A DNA stretch of 64,000 nt from Apus apus. Taxonomy: Eukaryota > Chordata > Aves > Apodiformes > Apodidae. The DNA is taken from NCBI RefSeq assembly GCF_020740795.1, contig NC_067312.1, positions 48,813,905 through 48,877,904 on the forward strand. Direction: 5' to 3'. This document shows positions 10,501 through 25,500 of this stretch, piece by piece. A program made the translations under genes and the position numbers. The notes below the pieces were generated by a model. It saw only the letters and a list, made by a program, of their open reading frames with translations. It made no database searches and was not told the origin of the DNA. Each line of letters opens with the position of its first letter. The stretch's first letter is position 1.

Positions 10501-13500
10501 GATCTAAAGTAATCCTGGTCCAAAGAGCTTTTTTATCAGTTGCAGCCGACTTCCTCTACTTGGTGGTAGTTTAGGGGAATGCTCGTTTATGTCCTCAACA
10601 AATTCCCTGTTCTTTAAGTTGCTGTGTTTTCATGACCTATACTCTTGAGATGGTTATACTGTGCAGCACTTCGTAATAGGATAATCTGAGTTTACAGATG
10701 TCTGTGTAGGAGCATTACAAACTCTTTCGAAAAAGGAGTGCCTTGCAACCTGAAGAGGTGCAAATGTCTTGAGGGGTGGGTACTATTTTGGCTACTAGTT
10801 ATCCTGTAGTCATGAAGCAGTAGCTGTGGGTTTAATCACTCCAAATAAATAGTTTTTAAAGTGACAGTAGCCCAGCTTTGAGAGCTGCTGACAAGTCTTC
10901 CAGCATATGCCCCAATCCCTTTAGTGAGCATCAAAACTGTGATGAAGTAGGTAACACAATCATTCTCTCAAGTTACGCCAAAACTAGGCAGATCTTTGCT
11001 TTGGTTGGTCCCACCTAAAATGATTTTTTAATGTGGAGTTTCACTTACTTCTGCAGCCAGATTTCCATAATCAAGTAAACTTAATTATCTAATCTGCTTT
11101 CCAAGTTCTGCAGATGTTTTGGAGAGGAAAAGATTTTTCTTTACCTCTGTACCACTGTAATTAACAATTTTTAATTTTTTTTTAATTGCTGTCAACTTCA
11201 GCTGATTTTTCCTTTTGCTTTATCCTAGTTCAGTAAATTATGAGAGTTCTCTGAAGGAAGAGCATCTTTTTAATGATGAGAGTAGCTAGTATCTTTTGAG
11301 GTCATTATCACTTTGAGATAAATTCAACAAGATGTAGGCATATATGTAATGTAATTTAATTACACTGTATCAAGGGTTCTTGTTTTTTGATAAAGGTGTA
11401 CACAGTAGGTCCAGACTATGCTCATGCTGAAGCCCGCAAGTCTCCAGCTCTGGATGGCAAGGTAGAACGAGATAGTGAAGGAAAAGAAGTGAGGTATCCA
11501 GTCATCCTGAATGCAAGAGAGAAGTTAATTGCTTGGAAAGTATGCCTTGCCTTTAAAGTAAGCTAATTACTTTCCCTATCTGATCAAACATTTAGTGTTG
11601 ATTAATTGTTTGTTACATGAAACTTCTGTAGGATTTTAGTGCATGGAGCCAGCAGTGATAATTGCTGCAAGGTGAAAAGTTAAACTTCCACATCCATAAT
11701 TTTTTATTTATTCTAGAATTCTTCATTTAATGCATTGAAATGTTCAGGCTGGTTGTTTATGTTGCATAAGTTCCCTGAATTCACATGTTGCTATTGTACC
11801 TTGCTAGTCCACAGTCTATCTGTTCTATGCATGTTATGTTCACACATTTTGTTAATGATTTCTCTGTTAGTGAAACGGAATTTCAGTAGCAAAGTTTTTG
11901 TAACTTTTTATACTTAGTGTTTACATTGGGCCCAATTAAATGTTAATTTGGTATTGACATGACTAGGTCCTGATTTGAAGTGTTTGATAGTTTCTCTTTT
12001 TGCATATTTGAAGATTCCTTTGCTCAAAATTTCATTCAATCTCTAACCCTCGTTTCTCTTGTCCTATTAAAGAGCTGCCTTTCTGTCTGTCTCATTACCT
12101 GTAGTAACTGTGTTGGCATTCTGTAACCTGTAGGGAGTGAACCATGATCACCTAGCAAAATGTCTTTGAGATCTAAAAAGAAATCTGTTGAAATACCATC
12201 TAGTATCCTATGCTAATAATGTCAGTATTATTTCAATGTCAAAGCTATCATCCTGTCAAATTTAAATTTGGTCTGAATTATTTTTATCAGTATTTTGTCA
12301 GTTCTTGCCTTAAAACCTATGTGTAGGGGGAAATCACTCTCAAAATGGGCAATTTATAGATCCACCATGGCTTGTGCTGTAAGTCTTGAAGATTAAGTTT
12401 GTGCACATCTGATACTACTATGGTTATGCAGGAAGCCTAAAGTAAACTTGGGGATATAAAGTTAAAAATAGGAGGATGTTCAGACAGTATGAGCAAAATT
12501 GGAACTGAAAAATGTTGCTAAGTATAAAATGTGTCATATTTTTGTCATGTATTCAGATGAATACCATTAATACAATGTTAAAATATAAAGTTATTTTGAA
12601 TAAGCAATTCAAAGGAAGCCGATCAATGACCTGAACTTGTATTCTTAAAATAGCAAACAGTTTGTGGCTTTGATTTGCTGCGTGCTAATGGACAGTCCTA
12701 TGTCTGTGATGTGAATGGCTTCAGTTTTGTGAAAAACTCCATGAAATACTATGATGATTGTGCTAAGATACTGGGGTAAGAGTTTATTGATTTTTTTCAG
12801 TTTTGCCTATATGCTCTGTTGTATGTACTTAGTCTATGTACTACTTATTTATATTCCTAAATTAAGTATTAAAATACAATATCACATTAAATAAGTAATT
12901 AAATAATAAAATAAATGAAATATTAAAAAGAATCCTAGAGCAATAAATAAATCCCAAATACATTCCTTATTCCTTAAATAATCCAAAATGTCTGAATGTT
13001 TTGTGAACACTTAAAGCTGAGTAAATATTTTGAAAGCTGAATTAAGTTCTTAAAGGCAGTTGAGATTTTTTTCAAGTAGAGAAACACCACTGAATGGCTA
13101 TGCTCATTGCTGTTTAGTATGTTCTCAAATAATGTACATTTTCCTTGACCTGAAGCTGGTGTATATTTATTTCATACTGGTAAATCCAAACTCATGTGGT
13201 TTCAGGGTGTCTCTGTCATACTATATTCTCTTTGCTTCTGGGAGCAAAAAAAAAATCTATTAACAAGAGATTGTACAGTACTAGTGAACAGGTTAGTGAA
13301 CTCTAAGCCAGTGAAATGTTGCTCTTGGAGTAGGCTGATGCCATTTTGGCAAGTTGAATTTGCTTTACAGTAAGATTGCACTGATGAGGTACAGCATGAC
13401 TTTCTGCATTGTCAAATGGTCTGGGATCTTATTAAACAGAGGAAGAGCTATGCTGAAATCGTAGCTAGAAACTGTAGTCATGATGTTTTAGGCCACCTTT

Positions 13501-16500
13501 TGAATTACAATTCTCAGACCAATTTTGATTTATTTTAAATTATTGAATTCTCTGAAAAAAAAGTTATCTCTGAATTTTTTTTTACTTATACTTTATTCCT
13601 TAAGGTAACACATTGCTGTGTTAGGAAACAGGAGATTTTTTTTTGAGATTTTTAGAATATAAATTTTGGCTTATGCTACTTTAAGATGGACTTTTTTTTT
13701 TCTCAGTGTGACTGCTTCTTTCATAGATACTAATCTGAAGTTCAGTATATTTTTATGAAATACAGAGAAATAGAGCATTTGCAAGATTAGGCAACCTTCT
13801 ATAGCTGGAGGCAGTCATATAATTTTGTAGTTGTGACCGGAGACCTTACCAGTTTTTCCAGTTCTATCACAGAAAATTTTGAGAAATTACCACTAATGGT
13901 ACCAGTTACCCTTTGAGAACAGCTTGATGATTACCAGGGGCTTTCAGCTGGGCATTGGAGACAAGTATCTGGATATGAAAATGAACAAGACTAAATCATA
14001 TCAAAGGAACTCCTTTAGAATCTGAAGTTAAGAAACTGAAGGTTCTTACAAATACAGGGACATTGGGCTAGCATTGTCTCTATAGCAGTTGCAGTAGCTT
14101 TAAATTTTTGTTCTATGTATTTTTTTTTTTTTATTATACTATTAAGTGGAAAAATATGCATCTAGAGACTCATGACCACTAATACTCTAAAATCACACTG
14201 ATAAAAATCCTTGTGTATACTTATATATTTAGTTTGGCATTTATATGCATTGTATAAGTTTCAAACTCAGTGTTGTTTTTTTTTTCTTTTTTACCCCTGC
14301 TTTAGAAATATCATAATGAGAGAGCTTGCCCCCCAGTTTCAGATACCATGGTCAATTCCTTTGGAAGCTGAAGACATCCCTATTGTGCCAACCACCTCTG
14401 GAACCATGTAAGAAAATGCTAGCTAAACCTGAATTATGCAAACTCCTGATGTAACTTTTGTGTGAATGTTTTTTTTCTCTTCACAAGGTGTGTCCACTTT
14501 GGCCTATGAACATTTGTTTTGTGTGACGAAAACAAGGAAGGAATCACAATTGCTATGCCAGCAGTCAGAATTTATGACGCTTAGTCAAGCTGAGTATAGA
14601 ACAGCAGATTTTCCAGTGTAGCATCTTTTATGCATAGCTTTCTTCACTGCTAATCATTGTTTCAGCACCAACTTAATATGCGCTTTTAATAAACATGCTC
14701 TCTCATTTAATGAAACTGAAAATCACTGTTTTAAAAACTACTTAAAATAGATATTCTGTAGTTACCCAAGTCTTAAAATCGTTATTTGTATTTTATACCT
14801 TACATAATTGTCAGTTAACCTTATGTTCTTGCATATCCTTCCATCATTTCTGTAGTTATGTCAGATAACTATGACTGTCAGTTGTCTTGATTTGTGGTGG
14901 TTTTAATATTAAAGACCCTCATATATAGGATTGTGAAAGATAACTCTGTTGAAATTTCAGGATGGAGCTTAGATGTGTTATAGCTGTAATACGCCATGGG
15001 GACCGAACACCAAAACAAAAAATGAAAATGGAAGTAAAACATCAGAAGTAAGTTGAGTCTTGGTAAAAATTAGTTTGGATGCTTTAGAGCACTGCTTACT
15101 TCCTGGGGATATGCAAGCAATTAATCGAGCAGGAATTGCATCATAGAATTGTTTTTTGTTTGGGGTTTTTTTCTTTTAAATGTAACTGATATTGCAGCTA
15201 ATTAGCAATCATGCACCTCTCCTAAAAGACTGTCAAACTTGTCGTGCAGATTTCCTTTATCACATGCTGTGCCTTCTGAACAGTCCTATTTGATATTAAG
15301 GAAAATGCATTTGTCTCTATAGATGTCTTTATTCAAAATAGCGCAGCAAAGAATTATTTCATCATTTCACTGTGACTTCTGCCTTTTTCTTTTTATCATA
15401 ACTGTTCTTGTGTAAGTTGTCATCTTGCTGCACGACCTTTTGTCTTTTACTTTTGTCAAAGTTTGACACTGAATTTCTGGTAGATACCACCTTTGTGTTA
15501 GCATTTGTAAAATGCCTTACATAATTGGCCTACAGATAGGAGCAATTTCAGTAAAAAGAATTATTTGTTTTGGGACTAGATTCTTGCATTCAGAGATACA
15601 TACTGTAAGTGTTTAGGACTGCTCACTTAGTATTTTTGGTCCCTGCTGCTGTTGAGGATCATTCTTGATGACTAAGAATTGACATAGCTGTCTATTCCAA
15701 TAGTATGTCATTTGATATATAGAATATCTTCCCTTTTTTTTAACACTTAGCAAGTCAGTAAGAGAACATTTTTAGTACTCTTATTTATCTAATGTGTTGA
15801 AGACTTTCTTGAAAAGTGGGATTTGAATAAAGATTGGTTTGACCTCTGTAGTGCAGGTCTTAAGATACTTTTCAAATACTGTAAAGGTGCCAGTTTCAGA
15901 CCACTCTAAGATTAAAAGCCATTTGTTCAAGTAATATTTTAAGTTACTAAGTGTGTTTTTAATCAATATTATTTCTCTTAAAGGTTTTTTGATCTCTTTG
16001 AAAAATGTGATGGGTATAAATCTGGAAAACTAAAACTGAAAAAACCAAAACAGTTGCAGGCAAGTTTGTCCTTATTTTCTTGAATTTTATGAGTAGAAAA
16101 TTATTTATTTAAATAAATTCTATGTTTCTTTTCTTTAGGAAGTGCTTGATATAGCAAGGCAACTTCTTATAGAACTTGGGCAAAACAATGATTCTGAAAT
16201 TGAAGAAAGTAAGGCAAAACTTGAACAGCTAAAGACTGTGTTAGAAATGTAAGTGACTAATTTTCAGGCTTCATAACAAAAAAAGTTGTATCTGCTGTTT
16301 TGACCTGTTTGACCAGTTACTTCTTGGATTTACAGTGGTTATCAAGGTTGTAATATTATATTCCACAGCTTATCAAGAGAAAGACTAATGTTTTACATTA
16401 TGAATGAGAATGAAGGAGTACTAGGCCATCTCTCTGTTTATTCTTGTTATCTTTTTAATTGAGCTTATTGCTCTATCTGGTGTCTCACTATATGTTGTAC

Positions 16501-19500
16501 ATTAAAAAGTTACTTTCTCTGATTTCAAATTTTATCTTCTTGCATGTTTTTAAACTTAAAGTGTTTGAGCGCACAGTTTACTTCTTGTATTGTGTGACAG
16601 AAGGAAGTCTGATGGAGCCAGGAAGAACTTTAACCATGTGTACTGTCTACTTACAGCCAACTTGAATGATCCCAAATAAACAGGGTTTTGTATATAGCCT
16701 GAAATATTAAAAATTTTTTAGAAGGGAAAAAAAACAAACCCTAGAGCTTCAAGTTTTGGTAAAGATCTGGGATCTCGAATCTCTAAATGGTAGTAGAGAA
16801 AAATTGTTTTTTAATTTATTTTGAATTACAGAATTCTGCTTGAGAACTTAATTGGCTAACAAAATAGTAGCTATCTACGCTGTTGGATCATGTTCTAGAT
16901 TCTCATAGCCACTGTGGTTGTGGATCTGAATAGATAAATTATTTGTGCAATCTCAAAATGCTTTTTTTCTGTGTGTGTCTGTTTTATGTTCAGTGTTGTG
17001 GAAAAAGTCCTAGATAGCATTTTTCAATGTTTCATTGTAGAATGGTTGTTATTTCTGTAGTCATTCTGTGCTTATTGAGTTAGGTTTGCTTTAAGCTTCA
17101 ACAATGGTGGTCAAATGCCCAAATCGTTGACTGACATAGATTTATTATATCCTGTTACAGGAGCATAGCAGGTCTGAAAGGAAATATTTAAAATGTTTCT
17201 CTCTCTCTTTCAATCTGACTTTCCTGTGTTCCTACTTCAGGTATGGGCATTTTTCGGGCATAAATCGCAAAGTTCAGTTGACATACCTTCCTCATGGTTG
17301 CCCAAAAACTTCCAGTGAAGAGGAAGGTATTGTATTACTTTTGCACCTAATCACTTAATAGCACGTGTGCTTAAATAGTCATGGAGTAGTGGAATAACAT
17401 GTCTTGATGTTAAGAGTAAGGAGTATGTTGTTTTGAATTACTGTTTGTAGTGTTTGCAGATCTTTAGAGTCTTTTAATCTGCTGAATTACACACCTGAAA
17501 TAATGTAGTATTCTGACACTACTCATTTGTAACAGAGAAGCAGGGTGAAAAGAAGCTTCAGTGATTCACCAAAAATAGTATTTTGGTGCCAGGTTAGGAA
17601 AATGCCACTCAGTATTGACTGCTGTCTTTAAAACTTTTATAGTCTTTCCTGGTCCTGGCCCCACTGCTTATTGATTGAAATCACTGTAGAGTATTTAGCA
17701 TGCACTTTTTCTTCACTTTTTGCATCAGAATTCATGATGAATATGTTTCACTTACGTTTTCTGTGTAATTTAGCTGCTTTACTTTTCTCTTTTTAAGTGC
17801 CCATTTAGTTCTCCAGTTCAATATTTTCTTTGTTAGAATTCTATTAAAGATGCATGATGTTGAAGAGATCCTTTACTGATGTCCTGCATAGCCCAAATAT
17901 TTTTGTTCCTATGCTAAAAAAAAAAAAGCTTTCTACTACACTACTAAACTCCTCTCTCTGTGTACAATTAGATAATAGAAGAAATGAGCCATCCCTGCTT
18001 CTGGTTCTAAAATGGGGAGGAGAATTGACCCCTGCAGGCAGGGTTCAAGCAGAGGAGCTTGGAAGGGCTTTCCGGTGTATGTATCCAGGTGGACAAGGTA
18101 AAAAAAAAAAAAAGTTCAATGGCATAAATCCTTTTTGAAGATAATCAAGTGCAAAATGAGAGTCTGAGCAAAATTTTTGTTTGGTAGGAGATTATGCTGG
18201 ATTTCCTGGATGTGGTTTACTTAGATTACATAGCACTTACCGACATGATCTCAAAATCTATGCTTCTGATGAGGGACGAGTTCAGATGACGGCAGCAGCT
18301 TTTGCAAAGGTACAGTGTGAAACTGTTTTATCAGTTTTTAAAATTCCGATGTTCTCTGATGTTTTGGTTTTCTTTTGAAGACTGGGGAAGACTTATGATT
18401 TATTAGAATCCAAAATGTGTAGTAAGGCAGTGTGTGTAAAGTAATGTCAGAGTATTTAGTTCAATTTAAAAAAGTGTCCAATTAATATGCCAAGCATTTT
18501 AGTTACTTCAGTAGATGCAAACAGGTTTTGATTATACAGCCCTAGCAATATACCCTAGTCATTTCCAGAGGTAGTCTCCAAAATCATAAAATCGTAGAAT
18601 GGTTTGGGTTGGAGAAGATGTTAAAGATCATCTAATTCCAACCTCTGTGCCATCAGCAGGGACACCAGATTGCTCCAGGGTCCATCCAGCCTGGCTATGA
18701 ACACGTCCAGGGAATGGGCATGCAAAACTTCTACCCCTCTTCATGCTAGCCAAATTCCTCTTTGCTCCTCCTCTCAAGTGCCCCTTGAACAACTAATACT
18801 TCTGCTTTTTAATTTATTTCCTTATTTCCTCATTTCAGTGATACAGATCTTTAATCATGTGAGAGGACACAAACAGTGCAAGTGTTACATAAATATGTCT
18901 TAAATGAATGAGTTTCAGTAATAATACAGTGGTGGAGAGGTTTAGGTTTCAAGGTGCCTCTCTAGGTCGTCCAGTCCAACTCCACACAGCACAGAGCTTT
19001 TAGATGAAGTTGCTCAGAATCATAAGAGTCAAATTCTGAGTGGAACAGAGGTCCACAGCCACTCCAGGTTTTTAATTTTACCCCTCATTTTCAGGTTTTG
19101 TCTCTGTTCCCCCCAAGTAGCCCATCCCTGCTTTCACCTTCTGTGTGTTCCTTTTTTGTCCATGCTGACTTTCTGCATGGCTTTCCATATGTCAAAGCCA
19201 GCTGCTCTTTTGCAGCTATTTGACTTGTTCACTTCTCAAAGCATCTGTCATAATTACTAGGTTTCAATTACCAAGGCTGTCATTGGCCTGCATGTTCCTA
19301 ACACTTCTGAGTAACAGGTCTAGAGGGGATGCCCCTGCTTGATAGTTCATCACTAACGTGTGTCAAGGAATTGTTCAGCGTGTTCTTCTGAAGTCTGGAT
19401 TGATTGTCCCCTGCAACATTGCCCATACATGAGGTACCCAGGGCTAAGGGCTAAGTGGCTTCCAAAGGGCCCTGTATCTAGGTGTAACAGAACTCCATTC

Positions 19501-22500
19501 AAGTAGACTATTCCACCACATCTCAGTGAGCTGAATAAACATAAAGCACTGTAAATGTTCAGACTTCTTATTTCTCTTCATTGTTTCCATGCTGCATATG
19601 TTGGTGTAGAAGTATTTCAGCCATCTGTCCTGCTTTCTCCTTTGTCAACAGGCTTGAGGAAATACCACCCCATTTCCTTCCAGAGGCTTTCTATTACCAG
19701 GAAAGTCACAAAAGTTTCCAGCCCTCTCCATTTTAGAAGTCTTCATTCACCTCTTGTTCAACTATAGCCTTTGATCATTGTCCTGTGCTACACAGGGTTT
19801 TGGCTTTTGCTGCTGTTGCGTTCTGCAAAGACCCTACCTGTCTCCCATTTTTCCTCACAGATTCTATTTGGTTTGCTAACTCTTTCCACAGCTTCTGTTT
19901 CGTAACTCAATGCCTTGAGCAGAGCATATCTCCCAAAAACCAGTTTGTTGTTTCTCCCAGCCTCAGGGTTAGGGTTAGTGAGACCTAGATAGGCTGGAGA
20001 GTTGGGTGGGGAGAAATTTGATTAAATTCAACAAGGGCAAGTGCAGAGTTTTGCATCTGGGGAAGAACAACCCCAGGTAGCAGTACAGGTTGGGGGCTGA
20101 CATGCTGGATAGCAGTGTAGGAGAAAGGGACCTGGGGGTTCTGGTGGACAGGAGGATGACCATGAGCCAGCAGTGTGCCCTTGTGGCCAAGAAGGGCAAT
20201 GGCATCCTGGAGTGTATTAGAAAGGGTGTGCTTAGTAGGTCAAGGGAGGGTCTTCTCCCCCTGTATTTTGCCTTGGTGAGGCCACATCTGGAATATTGTG
20301 TCCAGTTCTGGGCCCCTCAGTTCAAGGACAGGAAACTGCTTGAAAGAGTCCAGTGCAGAGCCACAGAGATGATGGAGTGGAACATCTCCCTTCTGAGGAA
20401 AGGCTGAGGGAGCTGTGTCGCTTTAGCTTGGAGAAGAGGAGGCTGAGGAATGACCTCATCAATGTTTACAAATATGTTAAGGGCAAGTGTCTCGAGGATG
20501 GAGCCAGGCTTTTTATGGTGATGTCCAGTGACAGGACAAGGGGCAGTGGGTACCAACTGGAATATAGGAGGTTCCACATAAACATCATAGAAAAACTTCT
20601 TTCCTGTGAGAGTGACAGAGCACTGGAACAGGTTGCCCAGAGAGGTTGTGGAGTCTCCTTCACTGGAGACATTCAAAACCCACCTGCACATGTTCCTGTG
20701 TGATGTGCTCTAGGTGATCTTGCTCTGGCCAGGGGAGCTGGACTAGATGATCTTTTGAGGTCCCTTCCAGCCCCTTAGATTCTGTGATTCTGTGATCATG
20801 CACTCCCTGCAACCCAATATCTGAACAGTTATGGCCTCCCAAGCCAGACACTACAAAGATGCTGGGATGATTTCAGCTAGTGCTGGGGAGCATGCTCTAT
20901 GACATGGCACTGTCACGGTTGCACCAACTGTAGCAATCCTACACCACCAAGGCAGTGTTTTGGGGGCCATTTCTAGGCAAACATCTGCATTGTCTGCCAA
21001 GTCCGTGTGAGCCTAACCTATAGGCAAGTAATACAATATTGAATTTAAATAAGTGTTTTGGGTGGGGTTTTTTTTTAGATTCTCTTACACTCTTTATCTG
21101 TTTTCCTGATTAATTGTATTATTTGCTTCAGGGACTCCTGGCCTTGGAGGGTGAGCTGACTCCTATCCTTGTCCAGATGGTAAAAAGTGCAAATATGAAT
21201 GGTCTATTGGACAGTGACAGTGATTCTTTAAGCAGCTGTCAGCATCGTGTTAAAGCAAGACTCCATGAGATTCTCCAGAGAGACAGAGAATTTACTGCTG
21301 AAGATTACGATAAGGTTAGCATATGATTAGTTTTTTGTGAAATGAAATAAATATCCACACAAATTCTTGTGTAAAAGTAACGAGCAGTGTTTACATGTAT
21401 TTATTTTGAAAAATCATCTGTGTGCTTGCAAATAGTTTGAACTAGAAAGGAAGCTGTACCAATTGTGATATTAGATATTTTGAGCTGTCTTGCAGTTTAA
21501 ATAATCAGAATAGCTATAAACTTCAAAACAGGAGTAGATAGGGTCATCATTCATAAATCTTTTTCACTGTTCCATTAAAATACTTTAATAATTAAGAAAT
21601 GAAGCCATCTTTTTTACACTTTCTTTGACTGTGTGTGGTATTATGAAATGTATTGCCTGTTCACTATAGTTGTTCTAATACTTCATCTGCTACAAGGTGT
21701 TTTCTGTAGTTCTAAGAATATTAAGATTTTGAAAAGCAGAGTTGTTTCTTATCAGTGAAAGGAAATGTCTCATTAACATGCTAGATTAGTGCATATTAAT
21801 ATAGTTTATGCTGACTTAGTGCAGAACACACATGACTGTTCCTGGTTTTAAGCCTAAGTAATGTTTGTTGTTGTTAAGAAACTTCTTTCTCTTTCAGTCA
21901 TCTCAACTCTGGTATAGCAACTAAATACAAGTCCTTAAATGAGGTTAAAACTTAAGCTGCAGTTTTCTAACAGGTATTGAGAGCAAATTATTGAAAAATA
22001 ATTTTACCACCCTGCATGTATGTTCTTTGCAAATTTGTTTAAGATATAAAGGTATTACCAAAACCAGTGCCAGCAGTGGACTCAGGAGTACTTGGAAAAC
22101 GTGAGAGGGTACAAGGTCCCCAGGATTTTTTTATCTTCCCTCTCCTTTTTGCTATAAAGAGATAATGAGATCTGAAAGATAGCTGCAACTAACAGAGCAC
22201 ACTCTTCTAAGACATTCACTGAAAGTAACTAACCTTTGGGATTATAAAGTGCTAATAACTTTGGTTGGTTTGTTTGTTTAAACTTGCTTGTGTGTTGGGA
22301 AAACAATAAGGGATTTTTTCTGCACCAGACCACCTTTCCCGTTGATTTACTTGGTCATAATAGGGAGGTAAGAACTACTTACTATTAGGTAGAGAGCAGA
22401 CATTTTCCATATCCCAGTTATCTTATGCATTTGAGGAAACTGGGGAAAGGGCAATATGTGTGTTATATATATATTAATGTTTAATATAATTGTTTACTTA

Positions 22501-25500
22501 CTTTGGACTATGCAGACTTCTCTGAAAAAATGAGACTAAGCCTCACTTACATGGATATTGACTGTATTGAATCTTTAATACCTTCCACCTTACCTCACCA
22601 GTTCTTTCAAATCTAGTCAGTTTTTTTTAGATAATTCTGTGTTTATCTCAAATTGCAGCTTACTCCATCTGGAAGCATCTCATTGATAAAGTCAATGCAG
22701 GTTATTAAAAATCCTGTGAAGACATGCGACAAGGTCTATTCCTTGATCCAGAGCTTAACTTCTCAGATCAGGCAAAGAATGGAAGATCCAAAGTCTGCAG
22801 GTACTTAAATAATTTTGTTTTATTTAGTTTCTCTTGTTTACATTGGAGAGAGAATTGTAACATAACTTTTGTTCATTATACTTGCTCCTAGCAGAATTTT
22901 AATCAACAATGGGCTAGGGGTTTTCACAAGTCAGATTCCATAAGCATCATTTTAGAGTAAAAAGCAGCGGGAACATGTGGTTATGCTGCAGGTAAGGGCT
23001 CTCTGTGGCTTCAGAAGTTCAGGCTAGTCCTCAAATGTTTGCAGAAGTTCTAGTCTTAATTTTTTGAAACTCAACAGTCTGCAAAAGTAATAGGAAAAGC
23101 AGAGGGTACTGAAGCCGAGTTACATAGGTGCATTTTTATATTTAAGTATCTTTGCTGAAGACCTGTTGCTTGCTCTATGATGTGTAGTAGTACTGCACAG
23201 AATGATGATATTAATGGTGTGAACAAAGGAGACAGGAAAGAGTAGAGCTTGAAGTGACCACAGTGCTATTTTGGTACTAGCTGAATACTGGATTATTTGC
23301 TGTCAGTGTTCTCTGCAGTGTATGGTATGCAGACAGCTTTTCTTCAGACTTTGAATCATACAAGTGTCACCTGTACCACAGTATCCGTGGTTTTTTGTCT
23401 GTCTAATCTCTTGTCCTAGGGTGGTAATAATCCATCCTTTCTGCCAGTCTCTTTCTGTTGACAAATGCAAGAGCGACAAATGGGATGTGTGGTCTGCTCT
23501 AAAATAGAGGTGTTGTCCTGCTTCTCATCCTCTCTTCTAGAACTTGCTTACAGATTTTTTTTGTGACTTTTTTTATATATGATCTGTGCTGTAGGGCACT
23601 TCATTCTTGGTGCTGTAGCTTTGCTTAGAAGGCCAGTGATACATTTCTATGGCAAAGCTTTCTACTATCTTGATGTAGCTATTTAAGTGTGATGCTTTCA
23701 GAAGTAAAATGAACCATATGCCTATCTGTTCCCTCTTCTTAGAAGTAAAGCAGTTAACTTATTTGATCCCTTTTATCCCTCTGTATTCAATTGTTACTAC
23801 CATGTAACTAAAATTTCCTTCTTGTTACTTGGATGGTATTGATTACTTATATGAGATATGTGTCTATCCAGATATTCAGCTGTACCACAGTGAAACACTA
23901 GAACTGATGCTGCGCAGGTGGGCCAAGCTGGAAAAAGACTTTAAAACAAAAAATGGAAGATATGATATTAGTAAAATTCCAGATATTTATGACTGTATAA
24001 AATATGATGTGCAGCACAATGGCTCCTTAAAATTAGAAGACACAATGGAGTTATACAGGCTTTCAAAGGCTTTAGCTGACATTGTGATCCCTCAGGTAAG
24101 CACTTTCAGTTATTAAATAGAAAAAATTATTAGATAAACACTTTTTCAAATTTTAGGAAAATGTCTACTCTGTCTTTTTTATTAAAGGTTCCTGTATTTT
24201 GCAGTAATAGAAGCCTTTAGTGTTACCTCTTGTCTTCTGGTAGCAAGCTGATTTTTTATTATTATTTTAATTTGATTAGTAATTAATTAAACTGTGTTCA
24301 AAGTTAATTTTTCTGGTTATTTTTTTATGGTGGTTTTAAGCTATGAACATGTGTGCTTCCTCTTCTGCAGTGCATTAAAATAAAGTGGTTTATTGTAGCC
24401 ATTTGTTATAGATTTAAGTGAAACCCTGTGAACAATTACATATTCTGAAACTGCATTTAATTTCATTATTCCTGCTTTTATAAATTTCACTTTCAGTCTC
24501 TTTGTGAATGACACTGGTAATCCTGATCTATCTAATTTTCCTTGTTTTAAGCAATTGAAATTAAAAATACCTTTCCGCTGCTTCAACACTCCCTGATAAA
24601 AATGTGCACATTAATATTAATAGAATTCCAGGCCAGAAGGGAAGAAGTTAAACTTCCATATACTACAGACTACTAAACTGACGTTATCTCTAAAATGTTG
24701 TAGTCTGCAGGACATGAATTTGTTTTGTAATATCAGTACAGACTAAAGCTTTCCTCAAATGTCACTGTAGTTACAGTGCAGCTGCTAGAGTCTTACTATT
24801 TTACGAGAGGTATTATAGGCAACAAATGAGGGAACCTCCTGTCTCTCCCCATCTCACAAACTTGCATGACTGCAAGGACAAAAACAGCAATGATACTGGT
24901 ATTGTATTGTGTGGGCCTATTAAACTTAAATTTTGAGTAGAATGCTATGAGAAGAGTAGGTGAAACTGAGGACACATACTGAAGGAAGAAATGCAAACAT
25001 GATAACCCTACATAATCTGAAGAAAAAATGCTTGTTTTGCTTTTTAGGCTAAATAGAAGTTCCATCATAATAAGGTCTCATTCATAACATATGCAGCACA
25101 AAGCATGAAGCTTCTGAAAGAGGAGATTTTAAAGTATTTTAGATACTGTAACAGATATTTTCAAGATATATTTTTGTATTTAACTACTGTTTTCAGTATT
25201 ACCTGAGGTGAATAGGAGATCTTCTGTGAGGTGTGTTACCCCAAACTAATACATATTATATAGGTAATACACTTATGTCTCTTCATTGACTGTTTAAAAA
25301 AAAAACAAAGTTATTTGAAATCAGGTGAGATGAAATGCACCACAGATGTCTAAACTGGGAGCTGGGGAAGGTGCAGAGGAATAATTCCTTAGATTTTTTG
25401 GTTAAGAGCTTCATCATACCAGAATGTGAATCAGCTTTTGTGGTTTAACTAATGAATGAAAAACTGTTTCTCTGTGTCAAATGAAACAGCAAAAAGGCAA

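Larger units (their letters stand above)
6973..15983 (+). other. PPIP5K2 introns between exons 3 and 11
   Basis: Introns at 6973-7823, 7910-9224, 9380-9766, 9869-11395, 11558-12653, 12776-14305, 14408-14960 and 15048-15983. All are GT-AG and AT-rich with simple A or T runs. No transposon or extra exon was recognised by eye. Confidence 0.6.

Noticed and set aside
16060..16068. Using the GT at 16064 as donor of exon 11
   Set aside because: It adds four nt, breaks the frame with exon 12, and has no consensus downstream. The GC donor keeps frame and family alignment.
19965..19980. Interstitial telomere-like TTAGGG units
   Set aside because: Only two units, next to a CR1 edge; too short to mean more than chance.
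20317..20691. Minus-strand ORF of 124 codons
   Set aside because: Antisense shadow of the CR1 copy.
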